DNA of 64,000 nt from Acidovorax sp. NCPPB 4044 (GTDB lineage: Bacteria > Pseudomonadota > Gammaproteobacteria > Burkholderiales > Burkholderiaceae_C), in NCBI RefSeq assembly GCF_028069655.1, contig NZ_JAMCOS010000001.1, positions 3,192,001-3,256,000 on the forward strand, given 5' to 3'. The position numbers and the translations under genes are program-made. The notes below the pieces were generated by a model that saw only the letters and a list, made by a program, of their open reading frames with translations, ran no database searches and was not told where the DNA came from. Below, piece after piece: positions 8,017 to 17,527 of the stretch; the first letter of the stretch is position 1, and each line of letters opens with the position of its first letter.

Positions 8017-8739
8017 TCACCGAAGCAATTGAGTGAAACGGTCCCAGAACTTCACGATGAAGTTTCCATAACTCGTGTTTTTCCTGATCTGGTCGAGCGT
8101 CAGACCGATTCCACGGTTGTAACGGGCGCCGATGATTCGGACCTGTTCCTGTCCCAGGGGCGCAGAAAATCCATCGTGGGCAGCCAACTGGCTGAGATGC
8201 TTGGCAACCACTTCGATATTGAACACGTCTTTCTCCAGGCACGCGGCCAGCCCTCGGGCTTGGCTGGATGTCATATCAGCAGGATTGAGTCCCATGGTTT
8301 CGGCAGCCGCGCGAATCTGGATGCTGACGGCACCGAACGATGTCTTGTTGGGATGGTTGGTGATGGCCTGTTTGTCGGCCCACGGAGGCCCGCTCCAATC
8401 GAACGATCTGATCTCGAAGGCTACCCGGTCGATGAAACTCGGATCGCCCCCGACTTCGATCCAGCACACACCCGCCAATAACTCTGGCGGCAATTGGTAC
8501 TTCTTCGACTCATTCAAGATCAACTGCTTGTTGTGCCCGACCCAGGCATCTTTGAACTTCTGAATGTAGGCACGACCGCCACCCCACCGTGCAGGAACAA
8601 GCTTCCATGCGAACAGGTCGATGAGGTTCCACCCCGGCGAGCCGTTCGAGACATTGCAAACCGTAGTACCCACGCCAGTGCTTCTCCCTCGTCTTTTGCT
8701 GCCCATTCCAGGCACTGGCTCTGCGAACACTTCGTGCAT
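8017..8739 (-). CDS. Lysozyme/SLT-like peptidoglycan hydrolase, possible secreted toxin
   Basis: Predicted muramidase or lytic transglycosylase-like protein, 240 residues. Seen: a conserved lead-in GSPGWNLIDLFAWK, the candidate catalytic glutamate in AGVCWIEVGGDPSF (about residues 89-102), SFGAVSIQIRAAAETMG, and IIGARYNRGIGLT, which resembles the YNxG motif of the lysozyme fold. There is no obvious Sec signal peptide; the first ~30 residues are basic and Ser/Gly-rich. Lack of a signal peptide together with a coupled small membrane protein fits a type VI (or similar) effector-immunity pair, though no vgrG, PAAR or hcp gene is in the window. Base composition is markedly less GC-rich than the flanking genes. 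The start is uncertain; the conserved part begins about residue 27. Confidence 0.65.
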   Translation of the reverse strand: MHEVFAEPVPGMGSKRRGRSTGVGTTVCNVSNGSPGWNLIDLFAWKLVPARWGGGRAYIQKFKDAWVGHNKQLILNESKKYQLPPELLAGVCWIEVGGDPSFIDRVAFEIRSFDWSGPPWADKQAITNHPNKTSFGAVSIQIRAAAETMGLNPADMTSSQARGLAACLEKDVFNIEVVAKHLSQLAAHDGFSAPLGQEQVRIIGARYNRGIGLTLDQIRKNTSYGNFIVKFWDRFTQLLR

Positions 8740-8823
8740 GGAAACTTCGACTCAAGATTCTGGCAGCGGGTAGCCATGGATGAGTTTTCGGATCCTCTCA
8801 GATAGCAACAAGCCGTTTCGGCG

Positions 8824-11484
8824 TTACACCGCCGCGCCGCCGGCCCGTTCGCCGTACTGCGCCTGCAGCTCCTCCACCGGCATCGGCCGCGCGAAGAGGT
8901 AGCCCTGGAACAGGTCGCAGCCGTAGCGCTCCAGGAAGGCGCGTTGGTCCTCGGTCTCCACACCCTCGGCGATGACTTCGAGCTCCAGGTTGCGGGCCAT
9001 GCCGATGATGGTTTGCACGATCACGTCGTCGGTGGGCCGCGCGCCGAGGTTGCGCACGAACGACTGGTCGATCTTGAGCTGGTGCAGCGGCAGCCGCGTG
9101 AGGTAGGCGAGCGACGAGTACCCGGTGCCGAAATCGTCCACCGAGAAGCGCACGCCCTTGGTGCGCAGCAGGTGCATCTTGGCGACGGAGTCGTCCACGT
9201 TGTCGAGCACGAGCGATTCGGTCAGCTCCAGCTCCAGCAGATGCGGCCGCACGCCCGCATGGTGCAGCGCATCGACCACGCTGGCCACGAAGTCGGGGTG
9301 TCGGAACTGCCGCGCGCTGACGTTCACGGCGATGTGCACGTGGGCCAGGCGCGGGTCGCGGCTCCAGGCGGCGAGTTGCGCGCAGGCGGTGCGCAGCACC
9401 CATTGGCCGATGGGCACGATGAGTTCGCTTTCTTCGGCCACGGCGATGAAGTGGCCCGGCGAGAGCAGCCCGCGCTCCGGGTGCTGCCAGCGCAGCAGGC
9501 CCTCCGCGCCGATCACCTTGCCCGACCGGGAGAACTGCGGCTGGTAATACAGCACGAACTGGTTGGCGGCGATGGCGGCCTGCAGGTCGGACTCGAGCTG
9601 CGCGCGCTGGCTGATGACGACCTGCATCTGCGGGTCGAAGAAGCACAGCGCGTTGCCGCGCTGCGCCTTGACCTGGTACATGGCGATGTCGGCCTGCTTG
9701 AGCAGGTCGGCCGCGGTCTGCCGCGCATCGCCGAACACGGTCGCGCCGATGCTGCAGGTGTTGTGGTGTACCTGCTGGTGCAGCTGGTAGGGCTGCGCGA
9801 TGGCGTGCAGGATCTTCTCGCCGATGCGGCGCGCGAGCGACGCGGCCTCGTCCCGGTCGTGCGAGAGGTCGCACAGCATGACCACGAACTCGTCGCCGCC
9901 GAGCCGGGCCACCGTGTCGGCCGCGCGCACGCAGCCGCGCAGGCGCACGGCGACCTGCTGCAGCAGCATGTCGCCCACCTCGTGGCCCTGGGTGTCGTTG
10001 AGCGTCTTGAAATGGTCGAGGTCGAGGAACAGCAGCGCGCCGAACTGCCGCGAGCGCTGCGCCGTGGCCAGCGCCTGGTGGAGCCGGTCGAGCAGCAGGC
10101 GCCGGTTGGGCAGGCCCGTGAGCAGGTCGTAGAACGCCAGGCTTTCGATCTCGGCACTCGCGCGGCGCAGCTCGGTCACGTCGTGGTAGGTGATCATGAG
10201 CCCGCCCTCGGGCGTGGAGCGCTCGGTGATCTGGATGAAGTGGCCGTTGGGCAGCATCTGCTCGTGCGTGCCGCGCGGGTTGCGCTGCTGCAGCAGGCGC
10301 TGCTCGACCCATTCGCGCCGGCCGGCTTCGTCGGCCTCGGGCAGGTGGTAGCGCACCGTCGCTTCCAGCACGTCGCGGAAGGGCAGGCCCACCACCATCA
10401 TGTCCTTGAGCCACGGGAAGATTTCCTCGAAGCGCCGGTTCCACTGCAGCACGCGGTAGCGCGGGTCCAGCAGCACGAAGCCGCTGACGATGGAGCCCAG
10501 CGCCTGCTCCAGCGTGGCCTTGGAGCGCGCGATGTCGTTGCGCGCGCGGTTCATGCGGCCGAGGTAGGCCATGGCGAAACCGCCCGCCGCCAGCACGGTG
10601 GCGGCCAGCAGCGCGGCGACGGCCACGATGGCGTTGCGCTCCACGCGCCAGCGCGCGAGCGCCGCCGCCTCGGGCAGGCTCGACGAGACCCAGAGCCCCG
10701 GGTAGAGGATGGGCCGCGCCACCACCAGCGCGGGCACGCCGGACAGCCGCGCGGGCTGGCCCCACGCGCTCGTCGCGGCGGTGTCGTCGCCCAGGGGCGA
10801 CACGCGCGCGCGGCCCCGCGCCTCGCCCCGGCTCGACGAGCCGATGATCAGATCGCCCCGGCCGCGCTCGAAGGTCACCTCCAGCCCGGGGATGTCGGCG
10901 CCCTGCGCCAGCACCGCCACCAGCATGCTCACGGGCACCTGCAGCACGGCGACCAGCCGCTCGCCGTCCTCGGAGCGGATGGGCCGCGCGGCATACAGCA
11001 CCCGCTCCGAACTCGCGAAGCTGACCGTGGGCGCGCTGAGCGCCAGCGTGGGCACGCTCTGCGACATGACCTCGTCGAAGAAGCCCGTGGGCAGCTCGGT
11101 GGGCACGCGCGCGCCGATGGCATCCGACGATGCGACCACCGTGCGCCGCGCATCCAGCAGCACCACCGTGCGCACCAGGATGTTCTGCCGGGCCGCGTTG
11201 CGCAGCAGCTGCCCGACGAAGGCCGGGTCGGGCCGGGGCTCGCGCACGCGCCACAGGTCGATCATGTCGTCGGTGCTTGCGAGCAGCACGTCCAGGCCGA
11301 GCAGCGCGCGGTTCAGCGCGGCTTCGGCGCCGGCCGAGAAGCGCGTCACCTGCGCTTCGCTCTCGGCCAGGGCCGCATGCCGCGCATTGAGGATGAGGCC
11401 GCCCGCGGCGGCCACGAGCCCGAGCACGAACATCGCCATCGCGATGAACACGGCCCCCCGCAGGCGCAGCGACATGGCCGGCAT
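8824..11484 (-). CDS. Membrane GGDEF-EAL cyclic-di-GMP protein
   Basis: Bifunctional c-di-GMP enzyme of 886 residues in the inner membrane. Order: N-terminal helix (about 8-30), periplasmic Cache-like sensor region (35-270), second helix (about 277-297), PAS region (310-430), GGDEF domain (about 440-600) and EAL domain (620-875). The cyclase motif is intact ([12 protein letters not shown]) with an RAAD inhibitory site nine residues before it. The EAL motif is the variant EGLLRW, but [22 protein letters not shown] and AEGVET are present, so phosphodiesterase activity is likely. Its ATG overlaps the stop of the TRAP binding-protein gene by one base (TGATG), implying co-translation and possibly ligand input from that protein. 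Confidence 0.9.
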   Translation of the reverse strand: MPAMSLRLRGAVFIAMAMFVLGLVAAAGGLILNARHAALAESEAQVTRFSAGAEAALNRALLGLDVLLASTDDMIDLWRVREPRPDPAFVGQLLRNAARQNILVRTVVLLDARRTVVASSDAIGARVPTELPTGFFDEVMSQSVPTLALSAPTVSFASSERVLYAARPIRSEDGERLVAVLQVPVSMLVAVLAQGADIPGLEVTFERGRGDLIIGSSSRGEARGRARVSPLGDDTAATSAWGQPARLSGVPALVVARPILYPGLWVSSSLPEAAALARWRVERNAIVAVAALLAATVLAAGGFAMAYLGRMNRARNDIARSKATLEQALGSIVSGFVLLDPRYRVLQWNRRFEEIFPWLKDMMVVGLPFRDVLEATVRYHLPEADEAGRREWVEQRLLQQRNPRGTHEQMLPNGHFIQITERSTPEGGLMITYHDVTELRRASAEIESLAFYDLLTGLPNRRLLLDRLHQALATAQRSRQFGALLFLDLDHFKTLNDTQGHEVGDMLLQQVAVRLRGCVRAADTVARLGGDEFVVMLCDLSHDRDEAASLARRIGEKILHAIAQPYQLHQQVHHNTCSIGATVFGDARQTAADLLKQADIAMYQVKAQRGNALCFFDPQMQVVISQRAQLESDLQAAIAANQFVLYYQPQFSRSGKVIGAEGLLRWQHPERGLLSPGHFIAVAEESELIVPIGQWVLRTACAQLAAWSRDPRLAHVHIAVNVSARQFRHPDFVASVVDALHHAGVRPHLLELELTESLVLDNVDDSVAKMHLLRTKGVRFSVDDFGTGYSSLAYLTRLPLHQLKIDQSFVRNLGARPTDDVIVQTIIGMARNLELEVIAEGVETEDQRAFLERYGCDLFQGYLFARPMPVEELQAQYGERAGGAAV

Positions 11485-12794
11485 CACGGGCCCCTCGTGG
11501 CGGGAATGCCGCGTGCCGGCCCGAGGGTGGCGTTCCAGACTTCGGCGCAGTTGCCGCTGCAGCGGCGCAGCCAGTTGGGCAGCACGGCCTCGCGCAGCAG
11601 GCGCTGGCGGCGCGCCTCGTCGGCATCCGACACGGGCACCACCACCATCGAGCCCTTCTCGCCGCGCGTGCACGAGGCCGCGCCGCTGTTGCAGGCCACG
11701 CCCTCGGCGGTCTCGGTCTCGGCGTCGCGCCAGACGGCTTCTTCCAGCTTGGGCAGCTCGCGCAGCAGCAGGGCCCGCAGGTCCTGCGGCATGGCATTCC
11801 AGGCCTCGTCGTTGGCACCGAAGAACGACAGGCCCCAGGTGATCGGCAGCGGATACAGGTAGCGGGTCATGCGGTGCAGACCGAGCGTGTTGCCCGACAT
11901 CGTGCCGGTGACCGCGCACTCGCTGTCGCCCGCCTGCAGGCTCGCCACGATCTGCCCGAAGCCCGTGTAGACCGGAATGCCGCCCAGCGCGGCGATGAAG
12001 TCGGCCTGGGCCGCGGACGAGACGCGCACGCGGCGCCCCACCAGGTCGGACAGCCCCGACAGCGACTTCTGGCAGAAGAGCACCTGCGCCGGGTAGACGT
12101 ACACGGCCAGCATCTCGAAATGGTGGCGCTCGCGCAGGGCCGCCTGCAGGTAGGGACGAAACGCCTGCACAGCGGAGCGCAGGTCGGCCAGCGTCGGGTT
12201 GAGGCCGGGCAGGTCCGGGGCGGTGTACTGCGGGTATTGCGCGGTGAGCGAACTCATGAGCACCGTGCCCAGGGGCACCACGCCCAGCTCGATGAGGCGC
12301 AGCATCTCGATGCCGGGCACGCCCGCGCGGTCGAAGGGCACGATGGAGGCGCTGAACCGCCCTCCGCTCAGCCGCGGCAGGTCCTGGGTCCAGAAGGGCG
12401 CCTCGCGCTTGGCGTACTGGGACAGCGCGCCCAGGTTGCCCACGATGCGCAGGCGGTACGGCGCACCGGTGCCGGCCCCGGCGGGCCGCGCGCCGGCAGC
12501 GCTCGCACCATCGGGGCGCACGGGGGCGGCGGCCGCGGAAGCAGCTCCGGCCCGGGCCGGGGACTGCACCGGCCCGGGCCCGTGCGAGGCAGCCTGGGCT
12601 GGTACGGGTGCGGGGACCGCGGCCTGCAGGCCGCCCGCCGCCAGGGCCAGCGCCAGCGCCAGCAGGGCCCACCGAACGATGGCGCCCGGCCGCAGGCTGG
12701 CGTGCGGGCGGCAATGGATGGACACGCGGGCGTGGGGCGCCCGGATTTTCGGTGCCAAATGAGGTTCCTCCCTGTAGCAACGGTTTTTTACCAT
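11484..12794 (-). CDS. TRAP-type periplasmic binding protein (DctP family)
   Basis: Solute-binding protein of 436 residues. A basic N-terminus and a hydrophobic segment (about 39-58, [17 protein letters not shown]) form a signal peptide or anchor. An Ala/Pro-rich linker of about 50 residues precedes the DctP-like domain (110-400), with [14 protein letters not shown] and [18 protein letters not shown] typical of the family (GLEDLKGLKIR in relatives). No TRAP membrane subunits lie nearby. Instead the next gene, overlapping by one base, is a GGDEF-EAL protein, so this binding protein may work as a ligand receptor for signalling rather than transport. Start at 12794 is the last ATG giving a signal-like N-terminus; it lies long before the hydrophobic core, so a later start is possible. 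Confidence 0.8.
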   Translation of the reverse strand: MVKNRCYREEPHLAPKIRAPHARVSIHCRPHASLRPGAIVRWALLALALALAAGGLQAAVPAPVPAQAASHGPGPVQSPARAGAASAAAAPVRPDGASAAGARPAGAGTGAPYRLRIVGNLGALSQYAKREAPFWTQDLPRLSGGRFSASIVPFDRAGVPGIEMLRLIELGVVPLGTVLMSSLTAQYPQYTAPDLPGLNPTLADLRSAVQAFRPYLQAALRERHHFEMLAVYVYPAQVLFCQKSLSGLSDLVGRRVRVSSAAQADFIAALGGIPVYTGFGQIVASLQAGDSECAVTGTMSGNTLGLHRMTRYLYPLPITWGLSFFGANDEAWNAMPQDLRALLLRELPKLEEAVWRDAETETAEGVACNSGAASCTRGEKGSMVVVPVSDADEARRQRLLREAVLPNWLRRCSGNCAEVWNATLGPARGIPATRGP

Positions 12795-12858
12795 TTCGCA
12801 GGCCTTTGACAAATGCTCGGAACCGCCATGTCTGCATCCTGCTGGACCGTGCCAGGGC

Positions 12859-13632
12859 TCAGTTCCGCAGGATTCCGGTACCCCCCGGGGTAAACACCCC
12901 CCGCTCCGGATCGAAATCCCACCGCGTGAGACGCCTCTCGCCCGAGGCCGGACCGTCCAGGGTGAGCAGGCTGTTGGGCGCATCGGCGCGCAAACGCACC
13001 GAAACGGCCGTGCCGGCGTGCGCGGCCCACAGGCCCGGCAGCACCTCGCGCAGGGCGGGCTCGTGCGCATGGCCCGACAGCAGCAGGTCTGCGCCGGCGT
13101 TGCGCCAGCACGCGAGCGCTTCGCCGGCGCGGTGCGGCCGGTGGTCTCCATCCGCCGTGTGCCGGGCCACCAGCGGGTGGTGGGTGACGACGATGCGCCA
13201 GCGGTCCGGCGGCGCGGCGGCCAGGCGCTGCGCCACGGCCCCGATCTGGGCCTGCGACAGGCTGCCGCGCTGGTGCCGCCAGGCCCGCGTGGTGTTGACG
13301 CCGACCACGAAGAACCCGCCCGTGTCGCACACGGGCTCCAGGTCATTGCCCCACCAGCGGGCATACCGCCGGTAGGCCCGGCCGAGCCGCTCCCACCAGG
13401 CGAAGAGCGGCAGGTCGTGGTTGCCGGGCAACACGACCGTGCGCGGGGCCTGCAGCGCGGTGATGAAGGCATGCGCCTCGGCGAACTGCCGGGCCGTGGC
13501 GCGCTGCGTGAGATCGCCCGACACCACCACCACCGCAACCTGCAGCTCGCGCGCCAGCGCATGCACCGCCGCGCAGACACGCGGGTCGTGCGCGCCGAAG
13601 TGCAGGTCGGACAGGTGCATCAGTACGCCCAT
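12859..13632 (-). CDS. Calcineurin-like metallophosphoesterase
   Basis: Cytoplasmic two-metal phosphoesterase of 257 residues, resembling the CpdA-type cyclic nucleotide phosphodiesterases. All five metal motifs are seen: LSDLHFG (residues 7-13), SGDLT, LPGNHDLPLF, VVTHHPL and LSGHAHEP. The substrate cannot be read. Start at 13632 (MGVLMHLSDLHFG) places the first motif at the usual distance; an upstream ATG would add unrelated Pro/Arg-rich residues. Twenty-two bases separate it from the lipid-kinase-like gene upstream, so they probably share a transcript. Confidence 0.88.
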   Translation of the reverse strand: MGVLMHLSDLHFGAHDPRVCAAVHALARELQVAVVVVSGDLTQRATARQFAEAHAFITALQAPRTVVLPGNHDLPLFAWWERLGRAYRRYARWWGNDLEPVCDTGGFFVVGVNTTRAWRHQRGSLSQAQIGAVAQRLAAAPPDRWRIVVTHHPLVARHTADGDHRPHRAGEALACWRNAGADLLLSGHAHEPALREVLPGLWAAHAGTAVSVRLRADAPNSLLTLDGPASGERRLTRWDFDPERGVFTPGGTGILRN

Positions 13633-13654
13633 GGTCCGCCGCACGCTTTCGGGT

Positions 13655-14770
13655 TCAGGAGGCGACCGCTGCCAGCCCGGGCGCGGTGCCGGGCACCGGC
13701 AGGGCACCGGGAGGGTCGGGGTCCGGCTCGGGAGGCGGTTCCGCCCGGGCGGGCGCGGCCTGCACGGCGGCGCCTTCGTCGTCCTTCGCGGTGGCCGTGG
13801 GCGCCACCAGCCAGAGCGGCCGGTCTTCCACGCGGAAGCGCAGCGGCGGGGGCATCCATTCGCGCTCGCCGTCGAACGCCACCTTCACCTGCAGCGGGCG
13901 CCAGCTCGCGGGCTCGACCTCCATCTCGGAGCACGCCAGGCTGATCACCGCTTCGTCGCGGTCGAGCTGGCCGATGGCGGCATGCCACACGGTGCGCGCG
14001 GTGGCCCAGCGGTCCTGCGGCTTGAGCAGCAGCACCGCGAGGTGGTCGCCCTCGGCCACGTCGCGCGCCTGCGGGATGCCCAGGCGTTCGAGCTGCAGCG
14101 GGTTGTTGCCCACGAAGAGGGTGGAGGCGAAGAACTCCTCGCGCACCAGCGCATCGGCGCCGCGGTGCGCGCGCAGAGACACCCGCCAGCGCCGTGCCGA
14201 CGCCGGGCGAAAGAAGCTCCACACCGCCGACACCACCGCCACCCAGCGCGACCGGCCAAACCGGCGCGAGGCGAGTTCGCGCTGCTCCAGCAGGCGCGGG
14301 TACAGGCCCACCGCGGCGTTGACGAGGAACATGCGCTCGTTCACGTAGCCCACGCGCACGGGCCGCATGTCGCCGCGGCGCTGCGCCTGCAGGATGTCCG
14401 CGGCCGCCTGCGACAGGTCCAGCGAGAGGCTCTGCTCCCGCGCGAAATAGTTGAAGGTGCCGGCGGGGATCACGCCCATCGGCACCTCGTGGCGCCAGGC
14501 GGCCGTGGCCACCGCATTGATGGTGCCGTCGCCACCGCAGGCCACCACGATGCCGCCCGACAGCAGCGCGGCGCGCGCCGCCTCGTCGGCCGCCTGGACG
14601 ATGCCGGCGCGCTGCGCGGGCACATGCCACTGCACGGCGTGCTGGCGCAGCGGCTCCAGCGCCTCCAGCCGGGCACGCAGTTGGGAATGGTCCGCGCCGG
14701 GCCTGTGGGGCACCACCAGGTGCACGGGCCCGGGCGCGTTGGGGGGAGTCGGCGGTGCGTGGGGCGGCAT
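13655..14770 (-). CDS. Diacylglycerol/sphingosine kinase-like lipid kinase (YegS/BmrU type)
   Basis: Predicted lipid kinase of 371 residues. The ATP-binding loop GGDGTINAV (about residues 75-83) and GVIPAGTFNYFARE (about 98-111) are diagnostic of the DAGK catalytic domain; the C-terminal part carries the beta-sandwich region. The last ~40 residues are Pro/Glu-rich and likely disordered. Probably phosphorylates diacylglycerol or a related lipid at the membrane. Start at 14770 begins MPPHAPPTPP with an unstructured leader. Divergent from a PAP2 phosphatase gene 472 bp away, a functional echo since PAP2 enzymes remove the phosphate such kinases add. Confidence 0.85.
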   Translation of the reverse strand: MPPHAPPTPPNAPGPVHLVVPHRPGADHSQLRARLEALEPLRQHAVQWHVPAQRAGIVQAADEAARAALLSGGIVVACGGDGTINAVATAAWRHEVPMGVIPAGTFNYFAREQSLSLDLSQAAADILQAQRRGDMRPVRVGYVNERMFLVNAAVGLYPRLLEQRELASRRFGRSRWVAVVSAVWSFFRPASARRWRVSLRAHRGADALVREEFFASTLFVGNNPLQLERLGIPQARDVAEGDHLAVLLLKPQDRWATARTVWHAAIGQLDRDEAVISLACSEMEVEPASWRPLQVKVAFDGEREWMPPPLRFRVEDRPLWLVAPTATAKDDEGAAVQAAPARAEPPPEPDPDPPGALPVPGTAPGLAAVAS

Positions 14771-15242
14771 GGGTGCGGGCAGGCGTGGAAAGGAGCGTTG
14801 CGGTGTGCGTTGCAAGGGGACCGGCGGGCCTGAAGCCCACGGGCCCGGCCGGGGTGGCGCGGTGCCGGCGGCAGGATAACCGCGGCGCGGCCGCCCCGCA
14901 GCATTCGGCCCATTCTGTGGGGGCGCATGGCCGCGCCGCATCGGAGGGCAGGCGCAGGCCGTGTCGGCGCGGGCCGACAGCCGGGCCGCCGGCCAAGGCG
15001 CGGCGGGCTCCCCGCGGCCGGCAATCTCCCATGCCGCGCCGGGTCTTGGAAACGCCGGCCGGCACGGCATGTCAACATGCGCGCCTTCCGATCACCCCAC
15101 TGCCGAGCCCGAGCGACCCGATGCCCCGCTGCCCCCACCGATCCGAACGCGCCCTCCACCCGCCAGCCATCCATCCCGGCACGGCCCGGCAGCCCGCCTG
15201 CAGCGCGCGGCACGCGGCCACTCCGCCCGCGGGGGCACCGGC
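14771..15242. other. Long divergent intergenic region
   Basis: 472 bp between the lipid kinase (minus) and PAP2 (plus) genes. An open frame in phase with PAP2 runs back to 14961, but its Arg/Pro/Ala-rich residues look non-coding. Short GC-rich inverted repeats are common here, but I see no convincing promoter or operator. Confidence 0.4.
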
Positions 15243-16079
15243 ATGACGGACCCGCAATCCTGGGCCGCCTGGGCCGGCACGCACCCGGTGGCCGTCTGGG
15301 GCGCCGGGCTGGCATTGGCGCTGGCCATCGCGGCAGGCACATGGGGCGCGGCCCGCGCGGCGGCGCCCCGCTGCGCGCCCTGGTTCACGCGCTGGTCCGA
15401 GCCGCGCCATGCGGTGCCCCGCCTGCTCGTGGCGATGGGTGCCTCGGCCCTGCTACTGTGGGCCTGCGCCGAGCTGCTGGGAGAAATCGCGCAGGAATGG
15501 GCCGCCCCCACCGCCTGGGCCCGCCTGGACCAGGTGCTGGCGGCCACGCTGCGCGACCAGGCCGGCGTGCCCACGCTCACGCTGTTCGCCCGCCTCACCC
15601 ATGCGGGCGACAAGGAGGTGCTCACCGTCCTGGCCATCGGCGTGGCGATCGCGCTCTGGTGGCGGCGCCACCGGCTGCTGGCCGCGGGATGGGTGGCGGC
15701 CCTGGCCGGCAACGGCCTGCTCACGCGGGGCTTCAAGCACGCGTTCGAGCGCGTGCGGCCCGAGCACACGCACGGCGTTTCCTCGGCCGACGGCTTCAGT
15801 TTTCCGAGCGGGCACAGCAGCAGCGCCCTGGTGGCCTACGGCATGCTGGCCTATCTGGCGCTGCGCCTGCTGCCGCCGCGCTGGCACCTGCCCGCGCTGC
15901 TGGCGGCCGTGGCGGTGGCCTTCACCGTGGGCTGGAGCCGCGTGGTGCTCCAGGTGCACTACGCGAGCGACGTGCTCGCGGGCTGGGTGACCGGCGGCGT
16001 GTGGCTGGCGTGCAGCGTGATGGTCATGAACGGCGTGGGGCACTGGCACCGCGGCCGTTCCGCCGCATTGCCCGCCTGA
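15243..16079 (+). CDS. PAP2-family membrane phosphatase
   Basis: Inner-membrane phosphatase of 278 residues for lipid phosphates or undecaprenyl pyrophosphate. The three PAP2 motifs are intact: KHAFERVRP (KX6RP, residues about 165-173), PSGHSSS (about 185-191) and SRVVLQVHYASD (SRX5HX3D, about 222-233). Five to six hydrophobic segments surround them, with an extra N-terminal one (residues 15-38). Start at 15243 places this first helix near the N-terminus. Its neighbour to the right converges on it, 13 bp away. Confidence 0.9.
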   Translation: MTDPQSWAAWAGTHPVAVWGAGLALALAIAAGTWGAARAAAPRCAPWFTRWSEPRHAVPRLLVAMGASALLLWACAELLGEIAQEWAAPTAWARLDQVLAATLRDQAGVPTLTLFARLTHAGDKEVLTVLAIGVAIALWWRRHRLLAAGWVAALAGNGLLTRGFKHAFERVRPEHTHGVSSADGFSFPSGHSSSALVAYGMLAYLALRLLPPRWHLPALLAAVAVAFTVGWSRVVLQVHYASDVLAGWVTGGVWLACSVMVMNGVGHWHRGRSAALPA

Positions 16080-16092
16080 ATGCCGGGGCCTT

Positions 16093-17325
16093 TCAGCGCC
16101 GGCGGCGGTCTGCGCGCTCGGCGGCCAGCGAGGCGGCGAACACCGCGATCCCGCCCAGGCCCAGCAGCACGCCCACCCAGCCCGTCGATGTCCAGCCCAG
16201 GCCGGCCGTGATCGCCACGCCGCCCAGCCAGGCCCCGAGCGCGTTGGCGCAGTTGAAGGCCGAGTGGTTGAGCGCTGCCGCCAGGGTCTGCGCGTCGCCG
16301 GCCACGTCCATGAGCCGGATCTGCAGCGCCGGGCCGATGGCCACGATGGTGCCGATCAGGAACGTGGCCAGCGCCGCCGTCGCCACATGGTGCGCGGCGA
16401 ACACGAAGCCCCCCAGCACCACGACGGACCACACCAGCAGACCGCCGATGGTGCGCATCAGCGAGCGGTCGGCCAGCCGCGCGCCCACGAGGTTGCCGGC
16501 CACCATGCCGGCCCCGAACAGCGCCAGCACCAGCGGCACGCCGGCGACGGGCAGGCCCGCCACCTCGGTGAGCGTGGGCTTGATGTAGCTGAAGACCGAG
16601 AACATGCCGCCGAAGCCGATGGCGCCGATGCCCAGCGTGAGCCACACCTGCTTGCGCCGCAGCGCCCCCAGTTCGCGCCACGGGCTCGCGGCCGCGTCGG
16701 GCGGGATGTAGGGCACGCCGCGGCGCACCATGGCCATGGCCAGCACCGCGATCGCGCCCACGAAGACGAAGGCCGCGCGCCACCCGAAATGCTGGCCCAG
16801 CGCCGCCGCCACGGGCACGCCGGCCAGCGTGGCGCCGGTGAGCCCCAGCATCACCATGCCCACGGCGCTGGCACGCCGGCCCGGCGGTGCGAGCGACGCC
16901 GCCACCAGCGCGGCCACCCCGAAATACGTGCCGTGGGGCAGCCCGGTGATGAAGCGCAGCAGGTTGAGCGAGACATACCCCGGCGCGAGCGCCGAGGCGA
17001 AGTTGCCCAGCGCGTAGACGGCCATGAGCGCGATGAGCAGCGCGCGCCGCCCCCACCGCGCGGCGAGCACGGCCAGCACCGGCGCGCCGATCACCACGCC
17101 GAGCGCATAGGCGCTGATCACGTGGCCGGCCTGCGGGATCGTCACGCCGATGTCGCGCGCCACCTCGGGCAGCAGGCCCATGATGACGAACTCGCCGGTG
17201 CCGATGGAAAAGCCCCCCACGCCCAGGCCGATCAGCGCCGCCGCCATGCCCCCGCGCGGGGCCTGCGCGGCCGCGTCCGGCGCGCTGGCCAGGGCGTCGC
17301 CGGGGATCGCCGAAGGCCCGCTCAT
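16093..17325 (-). CDS. MFS transporter, DHA1/arabinose-efflux type
   Basis: Twelve-helix major facilitator of 410 residues. Characteristic are GTGEFVIMGLLPEVARDIGV in helix 1, the loop ARWGRRALL after helix 2 and RFITGLPHGTYFGVA in helix 4, which match the AraJ/YdhP/CmlA-like DHA1 group (drug or sugar efflux). Substrate unknown. Start MSGPSAIPGDA at 17325; the upstream extension of the frame is low-complexity and not membrane-like. Divergent from the HAD gene with a 202-bp gap. Confidence 0.88.
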   Translation of the reverse strand: MSGPSAIPGDALASAPDAAAQAPRGGMAAALIGLGVGGFSIGTGEFVIMGLLPEVARDIGVTIPQAGHVISAYALGVVIGAPVLAVLAARWGRRALLIALMAVYALGNFASALAPGYVSLNLLRFITGLPHGTYFGVAALVAASLAPPGRRASAVGMVMLGLTGATLAGVPVAAALGQHFGWRAAFVFVGAIAVLAMAMVRRGVPYIPPDAAASPWRELGALRRKQVWLTLGIGAIGFGGMFSVFSYIKPTLTEVAGLPVAGVPLVLALFGAGMVAGNLVGARLADRSLMRTIGGLLVWSVVVLGGFVFAAHHVATAALATFLIGTIVAIGPALQIRLMDVAGDAQTLAAALNHSAFNCANALGAWLGGVAITAGLGWTSTGWVGVLLGLGGIAVFAASLAAERADRRRR

Positions 17326-17527
17326 CGGGAGCCTCCCGCGCCGAGGTGGCAGGAAACCGGGGGAAGGCAGGCGGGCATCGTCAGCGGCATGGGGCGGGCA
17401 AATCAGGGTAAACCCGGATTCTGCCAAACGCCCCTGCCGCCTGCAGCGCCCGCCCGGCCGCCCCCGCGCCGCGTGGGGTCGGCCGCCCGAGGGAACCCCC
17501 GGAGGCCACCGCCGGCGCGGTGCCGCC

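Noticed and set aside
8740..8823. PIP box upstream of the lysozyme-like gene
   Set aside because: No CGAA/TTCG pair with 15-base spacing is present, so type III regulation is not supported there.
14961..15242. In-frame N-terminal extension of the PAP2 gene
   Set aside because: Arg/Pro/Ala-rich residues typical of GC-rich non-coding DNA; the ATG at 15243 gives a normal PAP2 protein.
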